Below are positions 27,683 through 36,746 of a stretch of 64,000 bases of DNA, piece after piece. Under the pieces are notes generated by a model, which had not been told where the DNA came from, did no database searches, and was given only the letters and a program-made list of their open reading frames with translations. The position numbers and the translations under genes were made by a program. Within the stretch, counting starts at the first letter, position 1; every line of letters begins with the position of its first letter. The stretch comes from Stanieria cyanosphaera PCC 7437 (lineage in GTDB: Bacteria > Cyanobacteriota > Cyanobacteriia > Cyanobacteriales > Xenococcaceae): positions 3,988,501 to 4,052,500 of the forward strand of contig NC_019748.1 in assembly GCF_000317575.1 (NCBI RefSeq), written 5' to 3'.

Positions 27683-30301
27683 TTAATTGGCAGTTGTTTC
27701 TAATTTAGTCAGACGACTTTTTAGGTCAAGATTTTCTGCTTTGAGTTGTTCGATTTCTTGACGTAATTCTTGAATTGCTTTGTCTCCACCAAGATTTTTT
27801 TGAACTTTTTCTACGGCTTCTTCTGCTATTCTTTTGACTCTACCATCAGGACTTTGAGAGGCTAGAGTATGAAGTAAAGCGATCGCACTAGGGGTTTGCA
27901 TTTGTCCCAAAGCAGAAGCAACCGCTACTTGGGTTAAAAAGAAACTTTCTCCTGATAAAGATTTTAATTGGGCTAAAATTTCTTCAACTTTGTCAGGAGT
28001 TTGTCCAGTAGAAATTGTTCCCAAAGCGCGAATGGCTGCTAAACGTAAGGGTTGTGGTACACCCGATTTAGTGTATTCAATGATTGTGTCCGCAGCCACA
28101 GGAGAGGTTTTCATTTGACTCAATCCTGCGATCGCGCCTCCGCGAACGACTTCATTCCAACCAGCGCGTTGTTCTAAGATTTGTTGAAGTAAGGTAATTG
28201 TTTCGGTTGTTTTGTCTTTAAGATTACCTGTCACCATACTACCTAAACAACGTGCAGAAGTGGCTTCGGTGTAGTAACTAGGATCACCTTGTTCTAAAGC
28301 TTGTTTAATGGTGTCGTAAGCTTGAATGGTTTGAAAATTGCTTAAGGCTTCTATGGCTGCCCCTCGTACTCTAGCATCAGAGTCTTGTAAACCAGGGATG
28401 AGGGCTTCGGCTGCTTGATGAAGAGTAATTTTACCTAGTTGTTTGGCAACTTCTAATCTAACTCCCCAAAAAGAATCATTAGTCAGAGATTGTTCTAAAG
28501 CCTTAATTGCTTCAATTCCACCTTTTTTTCCTAATGCGATCGCAGCAGAGATTCTGGAAATGGGATCGGGGTCATATTGAAGTTGATTTTTGAGTTCGGG
28601 CAATGGATACTCTAGAGTAACAGTTTTTAAAAAATTATTACCGACATCGAAACTAACAAAATCGGGTTTTTTCTCCAAAGGAAAATAAAAACTTTGTTCC
28701 TGTTGATGAATACGCAGGGTAAAGGTTTGTAAGGAAGATTGATCCTGTAAAGACGTTTCATGTTCCCGAAGGGTGCGAAGCAACGTCTCTACTATGTAAC
28801 CAAAAGCGACAGGAATTTTTAAATCGAATAAATCCTTACTATTATCTTTTCCTTGGGTTTGGGTAACGGTGAGAGTAGCGAGATTACTATCTCCATCCCA
28901 AGAGTAGGCTACTTTATAATCAGGATGACCGCCACGAAAAACATATTGATCGAAAAGAAAGGCTAAATTGTAACCAGTGGCTTGGTCAATTGCCCTTAAT
29001 AAATCAATCGTTTCTACTGTTTGATGGGCATTATTCTGCACAAAAGTCGCGATCGCGCGGTCAAATAATTCATCGCCTAAAATAGCCCGAATCATATGAT
29101 AGACACAAGCACCCTTTTCATAAAGATGACGGTCATAAAGTTCGATCGCTTCTCGATAAATATTAGTTACAATGGGGCGACGGTAGCGAGAACTGTCTTC
29201 ATCTAAATAACTACGGGCTTCACCTAAAAGATAATAGGCAGCATCATCTTTTCCGTATTCGTATTCTGTCCACAACACTTCGGCATAAGAAGCCATCCCT
29301 TCTTTGATCCAAGCATGGGACCAATGTTTAATTACTACTAAATCACCAAACCATTGATGGGCGAGTTCATGCAGGACTAAACTTTCTGTCCTCATATTAT
29401 CTAAACTTGCCCTTTGATCTAGCAAACAACGATCTGTTAATAAAGTAGTAGAAGTATTTTCCATCCCTCCAAAAATAAAATCATCAACACAAACTTGGGC
29501 ATATTTAGGAAAAGGATAAAGATAACCGTATTTTTGAGTTAAAAATTCCATCATACGGGGAGTTTTCCCCATACTTCGTTGACCATCTGCTTCTCTTTCT
29601 TTTTCAACGTAGTAAGTTATGGGAATGCCATTCCATTCATCTTTTAATTCGGCAAAATCTCCTACAGCTAAAGTCATTAAGTAAGTAGGATGAACTTGCT
29701 TTTGCTGCCAATGATAAATCTTGTCTTCCCCTACTTCTTCTGTGTTGACTAATTCCCCGTTAGAAATAGCCATAAATTTTTTGGGAACACGAACCCGAAT
29801 TTCCGAAGTTGCCAATTGACCGGGATAATCGAAACAGGGAAACCAAAAACGAGAATCTTCATCTTCGCCTTGTGTCCACACTTGCGTTGGTTTATTTGGA
29901 TAATTTTCTGTGGGACTAATAAAGTACAGTCCCCGTTGTGGATGATCGACTTTGTACGCGATCGCAATTTCTAAATTAGCTGTGGTAGTCGCTTCAATTA
30001 ACTCAATCTTTAGTTGTTCGCCATCATAATCAAAGGGTTGACTAACTCCAGCAATTGCCACCGATTCAATTTGTAAATCTACGGCATCTAAAGTTAACTG
30101 CTTAATTCCTGAACGAATTGGCATCAAAGTAATTGTACAAATACCTTGAAAACTTTGATTAGGAAGATCCAACACTAAATCTAAAAAAATATCTTGAACT
30201 TGTCCAGGGCGATCGGGATTGTAGTGAGGTTTAGCCCCTGGTAACTCAAATGACTTGCGAGTGGTTTCGGCATCAAAAGCAGAATGTAACATAAGCAACA
30301 C
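27683..30301 (-). CDS. M1-family zinc aminopeptidase with C-terminal HEAT repeats
   Basis: The 872-residue protein has an N-terminal beta domain and a gluzincin catalytic domain with the substrate motif GGMEN and the zinc site HELAH followed 18 residues later by Glu (WIKEGMASYAE), near residues 313-336. From about residue 580 onward the chain is a series of HEAT-like repeats (AIALGKKGGIEAIKALEQSL, VRGAAIEALSNFQTIQAYD), and it ends in a short coiled coil. It should trim N-terminal residues from peptides. Residues about 503-518 (VETLLRTLREHETSLQ) are encoded by a palindromic repeat and look like an in-frame insertion. No partner genes are adjacent. Confidence 0.93.
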   Translation of the reverse strand: MLLMLHSAFDAETTRKSFELPGAKPHYNPDRPGQVQDIFLDLVLDLPNQSFQGICTITLMPIRSGIKQLTLDAVDLQIESVAIAGVSQPFDYDGEQLKIELIEATTTANLEIAIAYKVDHPQRGLYFISPTENYPNKPTQVWTQGEDEDSRFWFPCFDYPGQLATSEIRVRVPKKFMAISNGELVNTEEVGEDKIYHWQQKQVHPTYLMTLAVGDFAELKDEWNGIPITYYVEKEREADGQRSMGKTPRMMEFLTQKYGYLYPFPKYAQVCVDDFIFGGMENTSTTLLTDRCLLDQRASLDNMRTESLVLHELAHQWFGDLVVIKHWSHAWIKEGMASYAEVLWTEYEYGKDDAAYYLLGEARSYLDEDSSRYRRPIVTNIYREAIELYDRHLYEKGACVYHMIRAILGDELFDRAIATFVQNNAHQTVETIDLLRAIDQATGYNLAFLFDQYVFRGGHPDYKVAYSWDGDSNLATLTVTQTQGKDNSKDLFDLKIPVAFGYIVETLLRTLREHETSLQDQSSLQTFTLRIHQQEQSFYFPLEKKPDFVSFDVGNNFLKTVTLEYPLPELKNQLQYDPDPISRISAAIALGKKGGIEAIKALEQSLTNDSFWGVRLEVAKQLGKITLHQAAEALIPGLQDSDARVRGAAIEALSNFQTIQAYDTIKQALEQGDPSYYTEATSARCLGSMVTGNLKDKTTETITLLQQILEQRAGWNEVVRGGAIAGLSQMKTSPVAADTIIEYTKSGVPQPLRLAAIRALGTISTGQTPDKVEEILAQLKSLSGESFFLTQVAVASALGQMQTPSAIALLHTLASQSPDGRVKRIAEEAVEKVQKNLGGDKAIQELRQEIEQLKAENLDLKSRLTKLETTAN
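28747..28792. repeat. palindromic element inserted in frame in the aminopeptidase gene
   Basis: GTAAAGACGTT (28747-28757) and AACGTCTCTAC (28782-28792) are inverted repeats with 10 of 11 positions pairing, enclosing a core with TTCCCGAAGGGTGCGAA. The arms match the intergenic 28-nt palindrome family of this window (GTAGAGACG / CGTCTCTAC). The reading frame is maintained through it. Confidence 0.65.
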
Positions 30302-30543
30302 TTTAAAAATCTTAAACTAACTCAGCCAACGAAGTAATCAATGACATTACATCTTAATTATTATCAGGCTTTTAATTTGATTATTGTCCACTGACTAGTA
30401 AATATCGGCGTAACTATTCATACATAACAAATTACTAAGACTCTTTTCCGCGTTACCCTCTTTCTGTAATTTGAATAAAAGCAGGTCTTTTTCTGTCAAG
30501 AGAAAAACGAATCAAAACAATTCAATTTTTTAGAGAAGGTGGT

Positions 30544-30930
30544 ATGTCGAGGAGAAAAAAAAAATTTCCTTGCGGGCATAAAGGTTATGGTCAAATTTGC
30601 CATTATTGCGCCCAACGCAAATCCGATCTTAATCAAAAACGACAGCATAAATTAGAATGGGAGGCTACTTTTGCCGAAGATCCGATTGATTTAAGAAATT
30701 TACCCAAAAATGTTGTGATTAAATCTCGTCGGATTATGACACAATTACAAAATCAACCAGACTATCGCCAATTTCATGGTAAGCGGTTACGTCACGATCG
30801 CTTTGTGATTAGTATTCCTGTTACTCGTAACTATCGTCTACTTTGTCGCGATTGTGGTGATCTACTTATTCCTGAAGCTGTCATCTCCCATGAGGACTAC
30901 AATGTAGTCAAACCAGGAGGCAGATTTTAG
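30544..30930 (+). CDS. small zinc-ribbon-like protein with a RelE-like segment (DUF7682 type)
   Basis: The 128-residue basic protein starts MSRRKKKFPCGHKGYGQICH and carries an N-terminal Cys/His cluster (CGH, CHYC) and a later CRDCGD, a likely zinc site. Residues 58-105 (SRRIMTQLQNQPDYRQFHG, KRLRHDRFVISIPVTRNYR) resemble the beta-sheet core of RelE/ParE-type proteins, with basic residues and a conserved Arg. It occurs singly, with no antitoxin-like gene next to it. A GAGAAGGTGGT run precedes the ATG. I recognise it as a conserved cyanobacterial type; the RelE comparison is inference only, and toxin activity is not claimed. Confidence 0.75.
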   Translation: MSRRKKKFPCGHKGYGQICHYCAQRKSDLNQKRQHKLEWEATFAEDPIDLRNLPKNVVIKSRRIMTQLQNQPDYRQFHGKRLRHDRFVISIPVTRNYRLLCRDCGDLLIPEAVISHEDYNVVKPGGRF

Positions 30931-31146
30931 TAACTAATAATTTTGTTAAGATACAAACCTGAGATCAATAGAGGACAAGAAGCAACAAGAAAAAAAGGAA
31001 TACGATCAAGTTAATTATAAATAATTAGACAGACTTGATCTGACAATAAAACTCAAGACTCATCTGAAAATGAGAAAATAAAAAGTAGCTAAAAAATTAA
31101 ATTTATTCAAATTATTTGTCTTTTATGACTAAATAACTCAAAATCT

Positions 31147-32322
31147 ATGCAAATTTATTTAGACTATAGCGCGACTACTCCCCCCCATCTAGATGTAATG
31201 GCTAAAGTACATCAAGTTATGACTCAGCAATGGGGTAATCCTTCCAGTCTTCATACTTGGGGAGGCAGGGCTGCTACAGTCTTAGAAACAGCTAGAATGC
31301 AAGTAGCTAGTTTGATTAATGCTGATCATCCTGAATCAATTATTTTTACTTCTGGTGGCACAGAATCTGATAGTCTGGCAATTATGGGCGTAGCCAGAAC
31401 CTATGCTACTCCTCAACATTTAATTATCTCTAGTGTCGAACACTCCGCGATCGCAGAAGCTGCGAAATTATTAGAACAATGGGGTTGGCAAGTAACTCGT
31501 TTACCAGTTAATCGTCAAGGTAGAATCAATCCTCTCGATTTACAAGCAGCTATCCAACCCAATACGATTTTAATTTCAATTATCTATGGACAAAGCGAAA
31601 TTGGAACGCTACAACCAATTGAGAAATTAGCCCAAATCGCCCACAGTCACGGAATTTTATTTCATACCGATGCCGTACAGGTAGCAGGAAGAATCCCAAT
31701 TGATGTCCAACAATTAGGAGTAGATTTACTTTCTTTGTCTGCCCACAAAATCTATGGAATTCAAGGGGCTGGTGCTTTATACGTTCGTAATGGTGTTAAT
31801 TTAGTACCTTTGTTAAATGGTGGTGGACAAGAATTAAAACTGCGTTCAGGTACTCAAGCCTTACCTGCGATCGCAGGGTTTGGAGTCGCAGCGGAATTAG
31901 CTGCACAAGAATTAACTTCAGAAGCGATGCGTTTAAGAGGATTACGCGATCGTTTATTCGATCTTTTAGCAGATTATCCTTATTTAATTCCTACAGGCGA
32001 TCGCTTGTATCGTTTACCTCATCATGTTAGTTTTATTTTGAGTGAGTTTTTTGCTGCTAAAACGCAGAACGTTACAGGAAAAACCATCGTTCGTCAGTTA
32101 AATTTAGCAGGCATTGGCATTAGTGCGGGTTCGGCTTGTCACAGTGGGAAACTCAACCCTAGTCCAGTTTTGCTTGCTATGGGTTATAGTGAGGCTGCTG
32201 CTAAAAGAGGAATTCGTTTAACTTTAGGCAAAGATACCACTGAAGCTGATATTGATTGGACAGCAATGGTGCTACAACAAGTTTTAGACCGTTTAATGCC
32301 TCCGTTAGTTACAATTCAGTAG
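31147..32322 (+). CDS. cysteine desulfurase (NifS/IscS family)
   Basis: The 391-residue PLP enzyme releases sulfur from cysteine as an enzyme-bound persulfide for Fe-S clusters and thio-cofactors. Landmarks: IYLDYSATTPP at the start, FTSGGTESDSLAI (cofactor phosphate site), DAVQVAGRIPID, the PLP lysine in LSLSAHKIYG near residue 203, and the persulfide Cys in SAGSACHSGK near residue 330. The Cys-loop is of the group I (NifS/IscS) type, not SufS. No IscU, Fdx or Hsc genes are adjacent, so its acceptor is unknown. It has its own upstream gap of 216 nt. Confidence 0.94.
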   Translation: MQIYLDYSATTPPHLDVMAKVHQVMTQQWGNPSSLHTWGGRAATVLETARMQVASLINADHPESIIFTSGGTESDSLAIMGVARTYATPQHLIISSVEHSAIAEAAKLLEQWGWQVTRLPVNRQGRINPLDLQAAIQPNTILISIIYGQSEIGTLQPIEKLAQIAHSHGILFHTDAVQVAGRIPIDVQQLGVDLLSLSAHKIYGIQGAGALYVRNGVNLVPLLNGGGQELKLRSGTQALPAIAGFGVAAELAAQELTSEAMRLRGLRDRLFDLLADYPYLIPTGDRLYRLPHHVSFILSEFFAAKTQNVTGKTIVRQLNLAGIGISAGSACHSGKLNPSPVLLAMGYSEAAAKRGIRLTLGKDTTEADIDWTAMVLQQVLDRLMPPLVTIQ

Positions 32323-32441
32323 CTTGGTTAATTGTGAATTGTTGAGGGCTAAGTCGATTACAAGCCTCCTCTTAAAGAGGAAAAAATAAAAAAAATATTT
32401 CCTATTGCAAAATACCGATTTATGGCATGGTATTAACTGGT

Positions 32442-32492
32442 GTAGAGACTTTCCATGGAACGTCTCTACGGATAACTGATAACTGATAACTG
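32442..32492. repeat. 28-nt palindrome followed by heptamer repeat, upstream of cpcT
   Basis: GTAGAGAC (32442-32449) and GTCTCTAC (32462-32469) enclose the smaller palindrome TTCCATGGAA. Three tandem ATAACTG heptamers (32472-32492) follow, the STRR type typical of cyanobacteria. The run ends 2 nt before the cpcT start codon. Confidence 0.8.
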
Positions 32493-32494
32493 AA

Positions 32495-33088
32495 ATGACT
32501 CATTCTACTGATGTAAAAGCTTTAGCCCGTCTGATGGCAGCAGATTTTAGCAATCAAGAACAAGCTTTTGAAAATCCACCCTTTTTTGCACACATTCGCG
32601 TTTGTATGCGTCCTCTTCCAGATTCCATATTAGATGGAACTAGTCTTTTTTTGGAACAGGCATATGATTATATGTTAAATCGTCCCTATCGTCTGAGGGT
32701 ATTTAAACTAAGTGTAGTTGAAAACCGTATCGAACTAGAAAACTACAAAGTTAAAGAAGAAGAAAAATTTTATGGGGCTTCTCGCGATCGCGATCGCTTA
32801 AAGAATCTAACACCCGATTTAATCGAAAAACTACCAGGTTGCGATATGAATGTAATCTGGAAAAACAACAGTTTTCACGGCGAAATTAAACCAGGTAAAG
32901 CTTGTATTGTCGAACGTCAAGGCAAAACAACCTATTTAGACAATAGTTTTATTATCGATCAAGAAACTTTAATTAGTTACGACCGCGGACGAGATCCTGG
33001 CACAGATGAGTTAGTTTGGGGTTCTCTAGCTGGCCCATTTCATTTTAAACGTCGTCAAAGTTTTGCTGATGAGGTTGTTAGTCAATAG
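32495..33088 (+). CDS. cpcT: CpcT/CpeT-type phycobiliprotein lyase
   Basis: CpcT-type lyases attach phycocyanobilin to Cys-153 of phycocyanin/phycoerythrocyanin beta subunits. The 197-residue protein matches family length and features: ARLMAADFSNQEQAFENPPF at the start, RVCMRPLPD, EQAYDYMLNRPYRLRVFKL, and the central LPGCDMNVIWKNNSFHGE followed by GRDPGTDELVWGSLAGPF. These residues form the lipocalin-like barrel that carries the bilin. Its ATG follows directly on a heptamer repeat and its stop codon lies on the first base of another palindrome, so the gene is flanked by two direct repeat units. CpcT rather than CpeT is chosen on general resemblance. Confidence 0.9.
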   Translation: MTHSTDVKALARLMAADFSNQEQAFENPPFFAHIRVCMRPLPDSILDGTSLFLEQAYDYMLNRPYRLRVFKLSVVENRIELENYKVKEEEKFYGASRDRDRLKNLTPDLIEKLPGCDMNVIWKNNSFHGEIKPGKACIVERQGKTTYLDNSFIIDQETLISYDRGRDPGTDELVWGSLAGPFHFKRRQSFADEVVSQ

Positions 33089-33137
33089 TACAGACGTGAT
33101 ATATCGCGTCTCTACGTTGGTCATTGGTCATTGGTTA
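33088..33137. repeat. 28-nt palindrome followed by heptamer repeat, downstream of cpcT
   Basis: GTACAGACG (33088-33096) pairs with CGTCTCTAC (33107-33115) with one mismatch, and three heptamers follow (TTGGTCA, TTGGTCA, TTGGTTA; 33117-33137). The unit has the same order and orientation as the copy upstream of cpcT and starts on the last base of the cpcT stop codon. Confidence 0.8.
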
Positions 33138-33234
33138 TTTCATCACTCAAGATACTAGCCGACAAAGGACAATTAACAATTGATATATTAATAAATGTAA
33201 AGGAAATTAATTTTAGTAAAGGATTTTGCTCATT

Positions 33235-33888
33235 ATGGTACTATTTGGTTTTGGCAAAAAAGCAGCGATGCCTTCACCTCAAGAGGCTTTACCAGGAAGG
33301 GCAGAAGTTATGCCAGTCCAAGAAAGGCATTATGTCAATAACAATAGAATTAAGCCTCCTTTTCCTGAAGGAATGAAAACGGCATTATTTGGACTTGGTT
33401 GTTTTTGGGGTGCAGAAAGAAAATTTTGGCAGCAAGAAGGTGTTTACTCAACTGCGGTAGGTTATGCTGCTGGATATACACCGAATCCTACTTATCACGA
33501 AGTATGTACGGGAATGACTGGTCATAACGAAGTGGTTTTGGTTGTGTACGATCCTAACCAGATTAGTTACGAAGATTTACTCAAAGTATTTTGGGAAAGT
33601 CATAATCCCACTCAAGGAATGCGCCAAGGAAACGATGTTGGTACTCAGTATCGTTCTGGAATTTATGTTTATGATCAAACGCAAAGAAAACTAGCTGAGG
33701 CATCTTTAGAAGCTTATCAAAAGGAATTAACTCAAGCTGGTTATGGCGAAATTACAACTGAAATTTTAGACGCGCCTGAATTTTATTACGCCGAAGAGTA
33801 TCATCAGCAATATTTGGCGAAGAATCCTAACGGTTATTGTGGTTTAGGCGGAACAAAAGTTTGTTATCCTAGCACTGCTGTTAACTAA
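33235..33888 (+). CDS. msrA: peptide methionine-S-sulfoxide reductase
   Basis: MsrA repairs oxidised methionine (S-epimer) in proteins. From ATG 33235 the product has 217 residues; a TTG 9 nt upstream is in frame but the ATG has AAAGGAT in front. The catalytic motif [11 protein letters not shown] is near residue 56, followed by [17 protein letters not shown] and [11 protein letters not shown], which form the conserved substrate pocket. It ends [17 protein letters not shown], holding likely resolving cysteines. An N-terminal extension of about 45 residues precedes the catalytic domain, common in cyanobacterial MsrA. Confidence 0.95.
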   Translation: MVLFGFGKKAAMPSPQEALPGRAEVMPVQERHYVNNNRIKPPFPEGMKTALFGLGCFWGAERKFWQQEGVYSTAVGYAAGYTPNPTYHEVCTGMTGHNEVVLVVYDPNQISYEDLLKVFWESHNPTQGMRQGNDVGTQYRSGIYVYDQTQRKLAEASLEAYQKELTQAGYGEITTEILDAPEFYYAEEYHQQYLAKNPNGYCGLGGTKVCYPSTAVN

Positions 33889-33931
33889 ATGATTTATAAA
33901 GATTGAGTAGGGAGGATGTCAAGAATTCTCC

Positions 33932-34630
33932 TTATTTACTACTAAACAATTGAGTCGTAATTTGTTGTAAAACTTTTAGCCCTTTGGTCGCACCTTTAAT
34001 TAATCTCACTGCTGCTTGTGGTTGGGAAATTAAGGTAACGGCTAAAGGTATAGTTTTTAGTTGACCGCGATCGCGATCAAAAGCATAATTAAGATCAGGC
34101 AAGTTATAACGACAATCATCACTCACTACCCTAAGGATAGCTACCGAACAATCTGGTAATGCTTGTAAAATTGCTACTCCCTCCATATCGACCACATCAG
34201 CTTGATATACTTGAGCTAAAGACAATTTTTCTTCAACCTTAGTAATAATGCGATCGCAACTTACTCCTCGGACTAAGGAAAATTTTGTGGTTAATTGGCA
34301 AGTAATTAAATTAGTAAGTGGTACATCAGTCTGATAAATCTGCTTTTCTAAAGATGAACTCTTACTAGCAGCAAGACAATCTTGATATAAAACCACGTCA
34401 CCAATTTGTTCGTCAGAAGATAAACTACCACACAAACCCAAAATTAAAACTCGATTGCCTGAATGTTGCCAAGATTTATTTTTTAATTGTTGGCAATATT
34501 TAGCTACAGCTTTACCACCCATTGGAATCGATAATAGCTTTATATCTGTATTAGTTTGCTTTAATCCTTGTTCTACTGCTTGATATTCTGCACCATGAGG
34601 AACAAAGATGATATCTACAGGTAAATTCAT
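33932..34630 (-). CDS. nucleoside phosphorylase-like protein (PNP/MTAN superfamily)
   Basis: The 232-residue protein has the superfamily pattern: VLILGLCGSLSSDEQIGDVVLY (phosphate/glycine loop) and VVDMEGVAILQAL, whose Glu normally contacts the ribose, followed by RVVSDDCR with the Asp that acts on the base. It is shorter than typical MTAN and lacks a clear match to one substrate class. Candidates include MTA/SAH nucleosidase-like enzymes and the hopanoid-linked phosphorylases. Neighbouring genes give no clue except mtnX 1.3 kb away, which works in methionine salvage. The specific reaction is not assigned. Confidence 0.7.
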   Translation of the reverse strand: MNLPVDIIFVPHGAEYQAVEQGLKQTNTDIKLLSIPMGGKAVAKYCQQLKNKSWQHSGNRVLILGLCGSLSSDEQIGDVVLYQDCLAASKSSSLEKQIYQTDVPLTNLITCQLTTKFSLVRGVSCDRIITKVEEKLSLAQVYQADVVDMEGVAILQALPDCSVAILRVVSDDCRYNLPDLNYAFDRDRGQLKTIPLAVTLISQPQAAVRLIKGATKGLKVLQQITTQLFSSK

Positions 34631-34780
34631 CTTAAATTTAAATTAATTGGGCATCAAATAATTATTGCTTGATAGTAATTCTTAACTAGAGTCTGGCTTC
34701 GATGATATATTAGTTGGTAATTGTTGAGAACAATTCTTAAAAACTTACATTTCATTTTCTCATCGTAGTTAGACAAATCC

Positions 34781-35890
34781 ATGACCCAATCAGTAATTCT
34801 TCAATTAGAAGGTATTGTTAAACAGTTTCCCCACAGTAAAAGTCCAGCAGTAGACGATGTTAGTCTAACTCTAGAACAAGGAGATATTTTAGGATTACTA
34901 GGTCCTTCGGGTTGTGGCAAAACTACTCTACTAAGAATTATTGCTGGATTTGAATCAGCTTCTGGAGGAAAAGTCGTTCTCGCAGAACAAATAGTTTGTG
35001 GTCAAGGTTGCTGGTTACCACCTGAAAAACGCAATACAGGGATGGTTTTTCAAGACTATGCTTTGTTTCCTCATCTCAACGTCGCTGACAATATTGCTTT
35101 TGGTTTAAAAAGTAAAAAAAGTTCTCTACCTCGTCCCCAAATTAAGCAAAGAGTAGCAGAAGTTTTAGCTTTGGTAGGATTGAGTGGTTTGGAGAAACGT
35201 TACCCTCATGAACTTTCTGGTGGTCAGCAACAGCGAATTGCATTAGCCAGAGCTTTAGCTCCTCAACCTGCTTTAATTTTACTAGACGAACCTTTAAGTA
35301 ATTTAGACGTTCAAGTCCGTCATCGACTTAGAGAAGAAATTCGTTCTATTCTCAAAGCAGCAGGAACATCAGCTATCTTTGTTACTCATGACCGAGAAGA
35401 AGCTTTAGCTATCTCCGATAAAATTGCCGTTATGCGTCAGGGAAAACTAGAACAAATAGGAACACCAGAAGAAATTTATGTTCAACCAGCTTCTCGATTT
35501 GTTGCCGAATTTGTCACTCAGGCTAATTTTTTGCCAGCTAAACGTAGTGGTGAGTTTTGGACTACAGAAATTGGCGAATTAGCAATACCAAATTCTCAAT
35601 CTAATTATAGTTATGATTGGGGTGAATTGATGTTACCTCAAGAAGATTTAATTTTAACTCCTGATGACAATGCCACAGTAGTAGTAAAAGACAGACAATT
35701 TTTAGGTAGAGAATATCGTTATTGTCTGGAAACACCTTCAGGAAAAAGGTTACACGCACGTACGACCGCTCATAAAGCAGTAGCCGTAGGAACTAAAGTT
35801 AATTTGTCAGTGATTGGTACAACCTCACAAATTTTTCCTGTTTCTACTTTGAAAGAACCAAGTTTACCTTCAATGAAAGTTTCTGCCTAA
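34781..35890 (+). CDS. ABC transporter ATP-binding protein, FutC/FbpC (iron) type
   Basis: The 369-residue ATPase has Walker A GPSGCGKTTLL near residue 43, the Q-loop in VFQDYALFPHL, the signature LSGGQQQRIALARAL, Walker B LILLDEP and switch FVTHDREEAL. A C-terminal regulatory domain of about 130 residues (TOBE-like) follows. The pattern fits Fe(III) importer ATPases such as FutC and related spermidine/sulfate classes; iron is the best guess from the overall form. No permease or binding protein is adjacent. mtnX follows after only 6 nt, so the two genes are cotranscribed without an obvious functional link. Confidence 0.88.
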   Translation: MTQSVILQLEGIVKQFPHSKSPAVDDVSLTLEQGDILGLLGPSGCGKTTLLRIIAGFESASGGKVVLAEQIVCGQGCWLPPEKRNTGMVFQDYALFPHLNVADNIAFGLKSKKSSLPRPQIKQRVAEVLALVGLSGLEKRYPHELSGGQQQRIALARALAPQPALILLDEPLSNLDVQVRHRLREEIRSILKAAGTSAIFVTHDREEALAISDKIAVMRQGKLEQIGTPEEIYVQPASRFVAEFVTQANFLPAKRSGEFWTTEIGELAIPNSQSNYSYDWGELMLPQEDLILTPDDNATVVVKDRQFLGREYRYCLETPSGKRLHARTTAHKAVAVGTKVNLSVIGTTSQIFPVSTLKEPSLPSMKVSA

Positions 35891-35896
35891 CCAAAA

Positions 35897-36574
35897 GTGA
35901 TGAAATATAAAAGCATTGTTTTTTGTGATTTTGATGGCACAATTACTGCTGTTGAAACTTTTGCAGGGATGTTGAAAGAATTTGCTCCTGATTTATCAGA
36001 GCAGATTATGCCTTTAATGTATGCTAAAAAGCTTACTTTAAGAGAAGGTGTAAGGAAAATATTAGAATCAATTCCGACTAGACTTTATCCAGAAATTATT
36101 AATTACGCTGTAACTAAACCAATTCGTCCTGGGTTTAAAGAGTTATTAGATTTTTTAAATAGTCAAAATGTTCCTTTGATCGTAATTTCTGGTGGTTTAA
36201 GAGATATGGTAAAAACTGTTCTTAGTCGCCCAGAAAATAATCAATTTTTAATTACTAAAGTTACTGATATTTTTGCTGTTGATATTGATACTAGTGGTGA
36301 ATATTTAACTGTTTATTCAGATTTTGAAGCAGATACAGAATTGGTAGCTAAAGTTAAAGTAATGTCTCAATATAATGCTTTAGAAACTATTGCCATTGGT
36401 GATTCTTTGACTGATATTAATATGGCATTAAAAGCTGATTTAGTTTTTGCACGCGATCGCCTTAAAGATTATTTGGATGAAGAAAATAAAGCTTATCTAG
36501 CTTGGGACAGTTTTTTTGAGATTAAAAACTATCTTAAGGCTCACTGGCAAATTGATTCTGTTGAAGAACAATAA
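35897..36574 (+). CDS. mtnX: MtnX-like HAD phosphatase (methionine salvage)
   Basis: The 225-residue protein is a HAD-IB phosphatase: motif I FCDFDGTITAVET at the start, motif II VISGGLRDM near residue 100, and motif III/IV GDSLTDINMAL near residue 174. Overall it resembles MtnX, which dephosphorylates 2-hydroxy-3-keto-5-methylthiopentenyl-1-phosphate in the methionine salvage pathway, and it also resembles SerB-type phosphoserine phosphatases. It follows the ABC ATPase with a 6-nt gap. The choice of MtnX over SerB rests on the N-terminal cap pattern (REGVRKILESIPTRL) and is moderately sure. Confidence 0.75.
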   Translation: MMKYKSIVFCDFDGTITAVETFAGMLKEFAPDLSEQIMPLMYAKKLTLREGVRKILESIPTRLYPEIINYAVTKPIRPGFKELLDFLNSQNVPLIVISGGLRDMVKTVLSRPENNQFLITKVTDIFAVDIDTSGEYLTVYSDFEADTELVAKVKVMSQYNALETIAIGDSLTDINMALKADLVFARDRLKDYLDEENKAYLAWDSFFEIKNYLKAHWQIDSVEEQ

Positions 36575-36746
36575 AATTAAAACTTATTATTGATGAGATG
36601 AATCGCGATCGCCTGAAAAATGTTAACCTTGAATAAGGAAAAACTATTTCTATTTTTTAAATAACTAAAAATCAAAAATTTGTCACAATAGTATAGAGAG
36701 AAGATCTGTCTCCCTGATTAAAAGTAAATTAAAACAGGAGGACAAA

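Noticed and set aside
33131-33376. 81-residue open frame overlapping msrA
   Set aside because: Runs out of frame into msrA and begins in the heptamer repeat; the msrA frame carries the conserved motifs.
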